From an uncultured Eubacteriales bacterium (GTDB taxonomy: Bacteria; Bacillota_I; Bacilli_A; RF39; UBA660): DNA of 8,198 nucleotides. Positions 1 to 5,060 of this stretch are shown here, piece after piece. The translations under genes were made by a program, and so were the position numbers. How positions within the stretch are numbered: position 1 is the first letter of the stretch; the number at the start of each line of letters is the position of its first letter. The stretch is taken from contig OMQW01000023.1 in the NCBI GenBank assembly GCA_900313345.1, positions 1-8,198 on the forward strand, read 5' to 3'. The notes under the pieces were generated by a model that did no database searches, was not told where the DNA came from, and saw only the letters and a program-made list of their open reading frames with translations.

Positions 1-237
1 GGAATACAAATTTCTATGTCGAGAAAAGGAACTCCAATTGACGACTCTCCAATAGAGAGTTGGCACTCACTTCTTAAAAAAGAAACTTTGTACAATAATA
101 ATATTACATCTTTACAAGAATATATCCAACTTGTAAAAGATTGGATATTATTTTATAACACAACCAGATTAAAGTCAAAAGTAAAGAAAAAGAGAAAAAT
201 AACTTTTCTCTTTTTAATATACCTATTTTTTTATTAG
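1..237 (+). CDS. IS3-family transposase OrfB, C-terminal fragment (5' end outside window)
   Basis: The frame is open from base 1 and starts GIQISMSRKGTPIDDSPIES, matching the SMSRKGNxxDNAPIESF block before the last helix of the IS3/IS150 rve integrase core. The E of IES (bases 55-57) should be the third catalytic acid of the DDE triad; the two aspartates lie upstream, outside the window. Then come WHSLLKKE and YIQLVKDWILFYNTTRLKSK, the usual helix and YN-x-x-R segment near the end of this family. The normal ending, a short LSPVxYR-like tail, is missing. Here the frame runs through the hairpin at 187-215 into a hydrophobic tail (ITFLFLIYLFFY) and stops at TAG. The tail may be a divergent or eroded C-terminus. 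The ATG at base 16 is internal, not a real start. Whether the element is active cannot be judged. Confidence 0.8.
   Translation, partial: GIQISMSRKGTPIDDSPIESWHSLLKKETLYNNNITSLQEYIQLVKDWILFYNTTRLKSKVKKKRKITFLFLIYLFFY
187..220 (+). terminator. Hairpin near IS right end, possible bidirectional terminator
   Basis: AAAAAGAGAAAA (187-198) pairs perfectly with TTTTCTCTTTTT (204-215) around the loop ATAAC. The stem carries T-runs on both strands, so it could stop the transposase transcript and also leftward transcripts leaving the nth cluster. It overlaps the last codons of the transposase frame. The stem is AT-rich, so strength is uncertain. Confidence 0.4.
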
Positions 238-262
238 TGTCTACTCTAAAGGGTGCAGTTCA
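238..262 (+). repeat. Right terminal inverted repeat of the IS3-family element
   Basis: This 25-base segment begins TGTCTACT and ends GGGTGCAGTTCA just after the transposase stop. Ends of this shape (TGAACTGC... read inward) are typical of many IS3-family elements. The left partner is outside the window, so the exact length is inferred. Read on the minus strand its first bases are TGA, used as a stop codon by the adjacent gene. Confidence 0.6.
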
Positions 263-568
263 TTTAAGAGTATTTTTTTTTATTCTTTTTAAAATATTAA
301 TAGAATTTACAGTCTTTAAACTATTAATAACTATTCCAATAGAGGAAAATGTAAATATAACACCTGAAGCAAAAGGATATTTTTTATGTAATTTAAAAGA
401 TCCTAATAAAACTAAAGAATTAATACATAAATTATTAATATTCATTTTTGCATCATCTTCACAATTTTTAAGTTCTTTATAATCTCTTTCTATAATATTA
501 TCATCAAATAATAACATAGGATCATCAATTAATTCTCCATCTATGTGATTTTCATCATCGTAATTCAT
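260..568 (-). CDS. Hypothetical acidic protein with C-terminal membrane segment, 3' end defined by IS insertion
   Basis: I do not recognise this 102-residue protein. The start at 568 is one base past the nth stop (TAATATG), which suggests translational coupling; the longer frame from 649 lies inside nth and is rejected. Residues 1-45 are strongly acidic (DDENHIDGELIDD, FDD, CEDD) and probably cytosolic. Residues 48-58 are moderately hydrophobic, and 67-86 (FASGVIFTFSSIGIVINSL) form a clear membrane segment, followed by the basic tail ILKRIKKNTLK. The TGA stop consists of the terminal bases of the IS element, so the native end has been replaced and some residues may be missing. The basic post-membrane tail suggests that little was lost. 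B. subtilis has ypoC after nth; this protein does not look like it, but the position is the same. It is the last gene of the cca-dnaD-nth cluster. Confidence 0.65.
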   Translation of the reverse strand: MNYDDENHIDGELIDDPMLLFDDNIIERDYKELKNCEDDAKMNINNLCINSLVLLGSFKLHKKYPFASGVIFTFSSIGIVINSLKTVNSINILKRIKKNTLK

Positions 569-569
569 A

Positions 570-1190
570 TTAATTCTTCTTTCTGCATATATCTTTAAGC
601 TTACAACTATCACACTCTGGCTTAATAGCCTTACAATGATATCTACCAAATAAAACTAGTTGCTTATGTAATCTACCAAGTTTTTCTTTTGGGAAAAATT
701 TATTAAGCTTTAATTCTATAGTATAAGGGTTATCCAATTCTTTTGCAATACCTAATCTTTTACTAACTCTAGAAACATGTGTATCAACAGCCATTAAAGG
801 ATAATTATAATATTCAATTAGAAATACATTAGCAGTCTTAGGACCTACTCCAGGTAATTTTACTAATAAATCTTTATCCTTAGGAACTACCCCATTATAA
901 TCATTTAAAAGAATAGTACTAGCTTCTTTAACGTATTTAGCTTTAACAGTACTAGTTCCTAAAGGCATTATTATAGACCTTATATCATCAATATTAGCTA
1001 ATGAAAGAGCTTCTAATGTATTATATCTATCAAATAATATAGAAGTTACCTGATTAACTCTTTTGTCCGTAGTTTGAGCACTTAAAACAATAGCAAGTAG
1101 TAACTCATAATCTTTTTCATATTGCAATTCTGAATGAGGTTCACCAATAATCTCATCCAGATAATTCATAATTAAATTACTTTTATTCAT
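570..1190 (-). CDS. nth: Endonuclease III, [4Fe-4S] DNA glycosylase/AP lyase
   Basis: This cytosolic base-excision repair enzyme removes oxidised pyrimidines and nicks the abasic site by beta-elimination. The 206 residues are close to the usual 210-220. The helix-hairpin-helix is LPGVGPKTA (112-120) with the catalytic lysine K118, and the catalytic aspartate is D136 in VDTHVSRVSKRLG. The iron-sulphur loop has the exact C-x6-C-x2-C-x5-C spacing (C186, C193, C196, C202). The LSAQTTD motif (36-42) near the N-terminus is also typical. All key residues are present, so it should be active. Its ATG overlaps the end of dnaD by 8 bases (ATGAATAA), and no strong ribosome site precedes it, so translation is probably coupled to dnaD. 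The dnaD-nth order is the same as in B. subtilis. Confidence 0.96.
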   Translation of the reverse strand: MNKSNLIMNYLDEIIGEPHSELQYEKDYELLLAIVLSAQTTDKRVNQVTSILFDRYNTLEALSLANIDDIRSIIMPLGTSTVKAKYVKEASTILLNDYNGVVPKDKDLLVKLPGVGPKTANVFLIEYYNYPLMAVDTHVSRVSKRLGIAKELDNPYTIELKLNKFFPKEKLGRLHKQLVLFGRYHCKAIKPECDSCKLKDICRKKN

Positions 1191-1848
1191 CTATATCATC
1201 ATCAATCCAGTCATAATCATATATATCATCAACAGAATCCTCTTCCATCTTCCTATGATTAATTCTGTTTTTTTCCACATCTTCTAAAGTTTTAATGCCT
1301 TTTTTACCCCATTCATACAATATTTTATCAATATATCTTAAATTACTTACCCCATTATATTTAGCTTCTTTAACAGCCTCTTTAACAACTAAAGAACTAT
1401 TACCAGAATCAAGCCAAGCCTTAATAATCTCATATTCAGTAGAACTTAAAGTTCTACCAAACTCTTTTTCAATAAATTCAAATATATCACTATCAATCTT
1501 TTTATTTGAATCATCAACAACTTCATCTATAGTAGCATTAATAACTTTATTATAAAATAAATCAAGGCATATAATTTCTTCATTAATATTTCTATCATTC
1601 TTAATAACTTTAACTTCGATTAAATGCTTTTCAGAAAGAGTATTAACGCTCATTAATACATCTTTAATACTAATACCTAAATCATTACTAATTTTATTAG
1701 GATCAAAGCTAAAATTATTACCTTTATTATATAAATACATCAAAAATATAAAATCATTTAATTCTATATTTAACTCTTTATAACTCTTTAAAAGATAAAG
1801 AGGTACTACAATACTTCCACTTTTTAAAACATTTATAAGTTTATCCAT
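1183..1848 (-). CDS. dnaD: DnaD, primosome / replication initiation protein
   Basis: DnaD remodels DNA and, in Bacillus, works with DnaA and DnaB to load the replicative helicase at oriC and at stalled forks. The 221 residues compare with about 230 in B. subtilis. Residues about 10-100 fit the winged-helix DnaD N-terminal domain (VPLYLLKSYKELNIELNDFIFLMYL, then ISNDLGISIKDVLMSVNTL as the recognition part). Residues about 118-190 form the DnaB_2/DDBH2 domain, ending in the family motif Y-x3-I-x3-W (Y172, I176, W180) used for single-stranded DNA binding. The tail (202-221) is very acidic. AGAGGTG sits 5 bases before the ATG. The gene begins 28 bases after cca and overlaps nth, so it belongs to that transcript, though an extended -10 element also lies just upstream. 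Confidence 0.9.
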   Translation of the reverse strand: MDKLINVLKSGSIVVPLYLLKSYKELNIELNDFIFLMYLYNKGNNFSFDPNKISNDLGISIKDVLMSVNTLSEKHLIEVKVIKNDRNINEEIICLDLFYNKVINATIDEVVDDSNKKIDSDIFEFIEKEFGRTLSSTEYEIIKAWLDSGNSSLVVKEAVKEAKYNGVSNLRYIDKILYEWGKKGIKTLEDVEKNRINHRKMEEDSVDDIYDYDWIDDDIDE

Positions 1849-1870
1849 ATTTTCACCTCTAATCTAAAAT

Positions 1871-1879
1871 ATAATATCA
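1871..1879 (-). promoter_or_regulatory. Possible extended -10 promoter for dnaD
   Basis: On the minus strand TGATATTAT reads as TGN plus a -10 of TATTAT; its TGA is also the stop codon of cca. A start near 1864 would give a leader of about 16 bases that begins just before the AGAGGTG ribosome site. No clear -35 is seen, and such strings arise by chance in AT-rich DNA. Confidence 0.3.
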
Positions 1880-2971
1880 TAAAGTTTTATATTTTTCCAC
1901 AACATATTTTTCTATAACACTATAATCATTAATAAGTTTATTATTAAGTACTAAGTAACTTACCTCATCTTTTATATCTTTAATAAAAGGTCCAGCTTCC
2001 TTATTTAAAATACTTAATATCCTAGGAATATCTATTTTTAATTCTCTAATATCTTTTATAGGTAGATTATTATATCGAAGAGTAACTTCTTCCCTAGATA
2101 ATCCTTTAATAGAAGCTGCAACGCTATTAGGATATAATCCATACTTATAAAGAACAAAAGAATCTAAATTATCAAGCTTAATACACTCTCTAATATTATT
2201 TATTTGTTCCATAGCAACCTTATTAAAAGAATAATTAGGAGCATCTAATTGAGCCCAAATACCAACTAAACTATCAGTGCAAACTAACTTATCTAATCCT
2301 TTAATATCTAATTCTTTATCAAGCCCAAACTTCTTTAATAACTTAATACCATAAGATACATTTAAACTAGTAAATATTTTATCAAGTTCTTCTTTCTTTT
2401 TATTATAAGAAATGTTTTTTAATAAATATTTATATTTTAATATAGATTTTTGTGTTTCTTCATCAATTCTAAAATTAAGTTTAGTAGCAAATCTAATAGC
2501 TCTTAATATTCTAAGTGCATCCTCAGAAAACTTATAATCAGAATTACCAACACATCTTATAATATTATTATTAAGATCATCTTTTCCATTAATTATATCT
2601 ATAATATTTTTATCTTTATCCATACATAAAGTATTAATAGTAAAATCTCTTCTTAATATATCTTCCTCTAAATTATTAATATATTCTATTTCTATAGGTT
2701 TTCTATTATTAATATACTTAACTTCTCTTCTAAAAGTAGTAATCTCAAATCTAATATTTTTATAATATATAGTAACCGCGCCAATATTTTCTCTCGGAAG
2801 TTTAGCATTAGGAAAAATTTTAATTAATTCTCTAGGAGTAGCATTAGTACATATATCTATATCACTAGACTTATTATTAAGTAAATAGTCTCTTACAAAA
2901 CCACCAACTATATATGCTTTAAAACCATTATTATCTATAATTTTAAGCACGTTAAGAGCATCATCTAACAT
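1877..2971 (-). CDS. cca: CCA tRNA nucleotidyltransferase (class II)
   Basis: The enzyme adds or repairs the 3' CCA end of tRNA from CTP and ATP without a nucleic-acid template. The 364 residues are near the usual size. Motif A is GGFVRDYLL (23-31) followed by DID with catalytic D37 and D39. Motif B is RRDFTIN (107-113), for ribose recognition. The EDALRILRAIRFA block (150-162) is the nucleotide-selecting region that separates CCA-adding enzymes from the rest of the polymerase superfamily. The C-terminal half is lysine-rich and helical, with no HD domain. A bacterial poly(A) polymerase is possible but less likely in Firmicutes, and this size fits CCA-adding enzymes. TTGGTGAT precedes the ATG. 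It is the first gene of the cca-dnaD-nth cluster and ends in TGA, the only native TGA stop in the window. Confidence 0.93.
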   Translation of the reverse strand: MLDDALNVLKIIDNNGFKAYIVGGFVRDYLLNNKSSDIDICTNATPRELIKIFPNAKLPRENIGAVTIYYKNIRFEITTFRREVKYINNRKPIEIEYINNLEEDILRRDFTINTLCMDKDKNIIDIINGKDDLNNNIIRCVGNSDYKFSEDALRILRAIRFATKLNFRIDEETQKSILKYKYLLKNISYNKKKEELDKIFTSLNVSYGIKLLKKFGLDKELDIKGLDKLVCTDSLVGIWAQLDAPNYSFNKVAMEQINNIRECIKLDNLDSFVLYKYGLYPNSVAASIKGLSREEVTLRYNNLPIKDIRELKIDIPRILSILNKEAGPFIKDIKDEVSYLVLNNKLINDYSVIEKYVVEKYKTL

Positions 2972-2986
2972 TTTATCACCAACTTA

Positions 2987-2995
2987 ATTATATCA
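2987..2995 (-). promoter_or_regulatory. Extended -10 promoter for cca
   Basis: The minus strand reads TGATATAAT, a perfect -10 with the TGN extension. No good -35 is found, because the matching region is the stem of the upstream gene's terminator. The predicted start near 2980 falls at the ribosome site GGTGAT, leaving a leader of only about 9 bases. Confidence 0.4.
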
Positions 2996-2996
2996 T

Positions 2997-3020
2997 ATAA
3001 AAAGAGAGCTAACTCTCTTT
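2997..3020 (-). terminator. Intrinsic terminator of the TasA-like gene, overlapping its stop codon
   Basis: On the minus strand AAAGAGAG pairs with CTCTCTTT (8 bp) around TTAG and continues into TTAT, giving five U's at the 3' side. The loop contains the TAG stop of the upstream gene. It separates that gene from cca. Confidence 0.7.
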
Positions 3021-3548
3021 ATTAATTTGCTCTCCAACTACACTAATAGAAGCATTAAAATCACTATTAGAAATACTGGAATCGGCATTTTCACTAATCC
3101 ATAACTTTAATGTTTCATTAATAGATTCTCCGCATTTAATACTACCCTCTTTTAATAATAATTTATTATTTATATTATCAAGTTCAGAAAGAGTCTTAAT
3201 ATCAGTATAACTATCACTAGAAATAATACTATATTTAACAATATTAAGAGGTAAAGTATTATTAATAATATTTAAATAAATATAATATTTAGAATCCATA
3301 TTACCATCATTAGTAATAGTATAATTATATCCGTTACTACTTAATCCATCACGATCACTAACTGGTTCTGCATTATCTATATTAATAGATCCCTCATCAG
3401 TCATTTTTAAAGAAAGTTTAGAACCTATTAAATTAATAGTATTAGTAGAGTCTAGACTTAATTGATAATAAGCATAAGAAGAACCAATTAAAAAGAATAA
3501 TCCTAAAGCAAAGACAAGAAGTAATATAAGTTTTGTTTTAATCTTCAT
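3009..3548 (-). CDS. Exported protein, TasA/camelysin-like beta-sandwich family
   Basis: This 179-residue protein has a signal peptide: basic MKIKTK, hydrophobic core 7-22, then IGSSYA with likely cleavage after A26 and mature YYQLS. A signal ending in SYAYY, followed by a strand-rich Asn/Ser/Asp-rich domain, resembles TasA/CalY (peptidase M73 group) proteins that a SipW-type peptidase cleaves. Typical elements are GSKLSLKMTD (42-51), DGLSSNGYNYTITNDGN (67-83), YYIYLNI, LLKEGSIKCGES and LKLWISENA (147-155). No sortase LPxTG motif or C-terminal anchor is present. A role in an extracellular fibre or matrix is possible but unproven, since many small exported proteins of unknown function share this plan. 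No sipW lies nearby. AGGTGATA precedes the ATG. The gene has its own promoter and terminator, so it is monocistronic. Confidence 0.65.
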   Translation of the reverse strand: MKIKTKLILLLVFALGLFFLIGSSYAYYQLSLDSTNTINLIGSKLSLKMTDEGSINIDNAEPVSDRDGLSSNGYNYTITNDGNMDSKYYIYLNIINNTLPLNIVKYSIISSDSYTDIKTLSELDNINNKLLLKEGSIKCGESINETLKLWISENADSSISNSDFNASISVVGEQINKES

Positions 3549-3564
3549 ATTATCACCTATAGTA

Positions 3565-3592
3565 ATTATAACATTAATATAAAAAAGAGCAA
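3565..3592 (-). promoter_or_regulatory. SigA-type promoter of the TasA-like gene
   Basis: The minus strand reads TTGCTC, 16 bases, then TGT joined to a perfect TATAAT, an extended -10. It lies between the HU terminator and the ribosome site. The predicted start near 3558 is the first base of AGGTGATA, so the leader is about 10 bases. Confidence 0.55.
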
Positions 3593-3593
3593 G

Positions 3594-3612
3594 AAAAAAA
3601 GCCCTTAGGCTT
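3594..3612 (-). terminator. Intrinsic terminator of the HU gene
   Basis: On the minus strand AAGCC pairs with GGCTT around UAAG and is followed directly by seven T's. It overlaps the TAA stop of HU. It is short but is the most GC-rich terminator stem in the window. Confidence 0.7.
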
Positions 3613-3886
3613 ATTTATTAACTGCATCTTTTAAAGCAGATCCTGCTTTAAATGTAACAGCTTTACGAGCAGCGATTTTAACTGTTTCACCAGTTCTAGG
3701 ATTACGTCCTTCTCTTGCAGCTCTAGTAGATACTGCGAAAGTACCAAATCCTACAACAGGAACTTTATCTCCTTTAACTAATGCTGCAGTAATAGCATTG
3801 ATTGTTGCATCAATTGCTCTTGTAGCATCAGCTTTAGTAAGTCCAGCTTCTTCAGCTACTTTTTCAACTAATTCAATTTTTTTCAT
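3611..3886 (-). CDS. hup: HU, histone-like DNA-binding protein
   Basis: HU is a homodimeric nucleoid protein that binds and bends DNA without strong sequence preference. The 91 residues match the family length. The N-terminal helices (MKKIELVEKVAEEAGLTKADATRAID) lead to GFGTFAVSTRAAREGRNPRTGE (46-67), the HU signature and the tip of the DNA-clasping beta arm, where the RNP (61-63) proline intercalates. FKAGSALKDAVN forms the last helix. The gene is richer in GC and in Ala/Gly codons than its neighbours, as expected for a highly expressed small protein. AAGGAGGT, the best ribosome site in the window, lies 10 bases before the ATG. The leader carries a palindrome. In B. subtilis hbs follows spoIVA; here they are in the same neighbourhood but separated and in opposite orientation. 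Confidence 0.97.
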   Translation of the reverse strand: MKKIELVEKVAEEAGLTKADATRAIDATINAITAALVKGDKVPVVGFGTFAVSTRAAREGRNPRTGETVKIAARKAVTFKAGSALKDAVNK

Positions 3887-3917
3887 AGTGTAAAACTACC
3901 TCCTTAAAATTATTAAT

Positions 3918-3934
3918 TAAGCATACTATGCTTA
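3918..3934 (-). promoter_or_regulatory. 17-base palindrome in the HU leader
   Basis: TAAGCATA-C-TATGCTTA is a perfect inverted repeat with a single central base. If HU starts near 3935, as the promoter call predicts, the repeat sits at the extreme 5' end of the mRNA. There it could fold (with a few central bases unpaired) as an mRNA-stabilising hairpin. Read as DNA it could be an operator. Function is inferred. Confidence 0.45.
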
Positions 3935-3941
3935 CATATAT

Positions 3942-3970
3942 AACGTATCACAACTAATTTTAAAATACAA
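3942..3970 (-). promoter_or_regulatory. Candidate HU promoter
   Basis: The minus strand reads TTGTAT, 17 bases, then TACGTT preceded by TGA, an extended -10. The -10 hexamer keeps only T-A---T of the consensus, so an alternative nearby (TATATA at 3937-3942) cannot be excluded. A promoter must exist here, because a strong terminator closes the upstream operon at 3972. Confidence 0.35.
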
Positions 3971-3971
3971 G

Positions 3972-4008
3972 AAAAAAACACTAAATTTACGTTATTTTTT
4001 AGTGTTTT
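3972..4008 (-). terminator. Strong intrinsic terminator of the membrane-protein operon
   Basis: On the minus strand AAAACACTAAA pairs with TTTAGTGTTTT (11 bp) around a 12-base loop holding the TAA stop of the upstream gene. The T-run is seven bases beyond the C/G-containing core. It insulates HU from the two membrane genes. Confidence 0.75.
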
Positions 4009-4330
4009 CAGCAATTTTATCAAGAATTTGTATCACATGTCCTAAGAAAAATATAAACATCGAAAATATAAAAGAAATAAACCAAACAAGAATAGTTAAG
4101 AAAGCATTAAACTCTGTATCACTACAAGTATCACTATATATAAATCCAGATTGACAAGCAGGAAAAACATTACCTAATATAACGCCAGAAAAAAATGCAA
4201 CAACCATTATAAAAATAGCAACTTTTTGATAAAAGTTATAATTATAATTTTTAATATATTTAATCTTTCTTTTTAAAGTAGGAAGATCTTCTTTATTTTT
4301 GTCTATTTGTTCAAATAAATCATCATTCAT
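3992..4330 (-). CDS. Small two-pass membrane protein, unknown function
   Basis: I do not recognise this 112-residue protein. Residues 1-30 are a charged cytosolic segment rich in Lys and Asp (EQIDKNKEDLPTLKRKIKYIK). Two membrane helices follow at about 34-55 and 75-97. By the positive-inside rule the 56-74 loop faces outward, and it holds two cysteines (C59 and C69, in PACQSGFIYSDTC) that could form a disulphide. The tail GHVIQILDKIAENTKK is an amphipathic, basic ending facing the cytosol. There is no catalytic motif. Its ATG shares one base with the stop of the upstream membrane gene (TAATG), so the two are co-translated and may act together. GATGG/GGTAAA upstream is only a weak ribosome site, consistent with coupling. 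It closes its operon with a strong terminator. Confidence 0.75.
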   Translation of the reverse strand: MNDDLFEQIDKNKEDLPTLKRKIKYIKNYNYNFYQKVAIFIMVVAFFSGVILGNVFPACQSGFIYSDTCSDTEFNAFLTILVWFISFIFSMFIFFLGHVIQILDKIAENTKK

Positions 4331-4962
4331 TATTTACCATCCTTTTTAATTTTTTCTTTTTTTTTATTTTCATAATTCTTATATAAATATATATACCTAG
4401 CAAATAAGCAAATATATATAGTATCAAATAATGATAATACAACCCCATCAAAATTAATAGCAGCAATTAAATTAACAAATAAAACAACAAAACTAATAAT
4501 ATTAATTGAATAATAATACCATTCATTCTTAAATTCATCAAAAGGAAGTTTATTAAGTTTAAACTCTTTCCAAAGTCTAGTATCAATCATAAAAGTATAA
4601 ATCATATAACATAGTAAAATAACATTTAGAAATAATGAGCCAAGTGAAGCAATACCAAAAGATTGAAAAATAGTTAAAAATGCAGCGAATGAATTTAAAA
4701 AATATAAAAGTATAAATAAGAAATTAACTATATTAAAATATTTTTGAAATCTTTGATTCTTAATTAATAAGAAATATATTAAAGCAATAATATAAGAACT
4801 ATTATGATTAAATAAACTCCTAAAAGTATTAATAAAACCTATATTATTATTAACAGCAAAAGCTTGACTAATTAATATAATAAAACATATAAAAATAATT
4901 ATAATAGTAGTAAGTAAACTAGCATTATCATACCACATTTTTTCTTTGTTAATCTTTTCCAT
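4330..4962 (-). CDS. Multi-pass integral membrane protein, unknown function
   Basis: This 210-residue protein has about six hydrophobic segments: near residues 16-36, 56-68, 76-98, 105-126, 152-170 and 173-194. The loop at 127-148 (DTRLWKEFKLNKLPFDEFKNEW) is charged and probably cytosolic, and the C-terminus (YENKKKEKIKKDGK) is strongly basic and cytosolic. No transporter, protease or kinase motif is visible, and I cannot assign a family. AGAGGTG lies 7 bases before the ATG. It is the first gene of a two-gene operon with the small membrane protein and diverges from der. The membrane-bound pair may form a complex, but this rests only on coupling. Confidence 0.75.
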   Translation of the reverse strand: MEKINKEKMWYDNASLLTTIIIIFICFIILISQAFAVNNNIGFINTFRSLFNHNSSYIIALIYFLLIKNQRFQKYFNIVNFLFILLYFLNSFAAFLTIFQSFGIASLGSLFLNVILLCYMIYTFMIDTRLWKEFKLNKLPFDEFKNEWYYYSINIISFVVLFVNLIAAINFDGVVLSLFDTIYICLFARYIYLYKNYENKKKEKIKKDGK

Positions 4963-4988
4963 CTTAGCACCTCTTTATTTATATAAAT

Positions 4989-5015
4989 ATTATAACACAT
5001 AAATATAATTTACAA
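4989..5015 (-). promoter_or_regulatory. Promoter of the membrane-protein operon
   Basis: The minus strand reads TTGTAA, 15 bases, then TATAAT preceded by TGT (extended -10). The short spacer is offset by the perfect extended -10. Its -35 overlaps the -35 of the der promoter on the other strand. The predicted leader is about 20 bases. Confidence 0.5.
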
Positions 5016-5037
5016 ATATTAAATTTCATGATAAAAT
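5009..5037 (+). promoter_or_regulatory. SigA promoter of der, which also fixes the der start codon
   Basis: TTTACA (5009-5014), 17 bases, then TAAAAT (5032-5037) preceded by TGA gives a -35 and a -10 each one base from consensus, plus the extended -10. The in-frame ATG at 5028 lies inside this promoter, upstream of the predicted start near 5044, so it cannot be the der initiator. Confidence 0.6.
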
Positions 5038-5048
5038 TACGAAGTAAA

Positions 5049-5057
5049 AGAGGTGAT
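5049..5057 (+). promoter_or_regulatory. Ribosome binding site of der
   Basis: AGAGGTGAT sits directly before ATG 5061, the same site form as used by dnaD and the membrane operon. There is nothing comparable before the ATG at 5028. Confidence 0.75.
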
Positions 5058-5060
5058 ACT

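Larger units (their letters stand above)
1..262 (+). mobile_element. IS3-family insertion sequence, right-hand end only
   Basis: The window opens inside an IS3-family element. It holds the C-terminal part of a DDE transposase, a 12-bp hairpin behind the catalytic domain, and a right terminus that begins TGTCTACT and ends GCAGTTCA. IS3-family elements have TG...CA ends, so the boundary is put at base 262. The left end lies outside the window, so target duplication cannot be confirmed. The three bases just outside are TTT. The element points toward the leftward cca-dnaD-nth cluster and abuts the 3' end of its last gene. Confidence 0.75.

Noticed and set aside
237..482. Plus-strand frame running from the IS end across the hypothetical gene
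   Set aside because: It begins in the IS terminal repeat and is antisense to the better-supported leftward frame. No ribosome site precedes it.
569..649. Longer start at 649 for the gene after nth
   Set aside because: It would lie inside the conserved iron-sulphur region of nth. The ATG at 568, one base past the nth stop, is the sensible start.
1295..1555. Plus-strand frame opposite dnaD
   Set aside because: It is antisense to the conserved DnaB_2 domain of dnaD, with low-complexity translation and no ribosome site.
1877..1879. Use of UGA as tryptophan (mycoplasma-type code)
   Set aside because: Trp is TGG in der, dnaD and spoIVA, no conserved domain has an in-frame TGA, and cca ends properly at its TGA. 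Reading through would add only a few residues (WYYILD).
5028..5060. Upstream ATG giving der 11 more residues
   Set aside because: The ATG at 5028 is part of the extended -10 of the der promoter and has no ribosome site, and the extra residues do not match the family N-terminus. The ATG at 5061 fits all three criteria.
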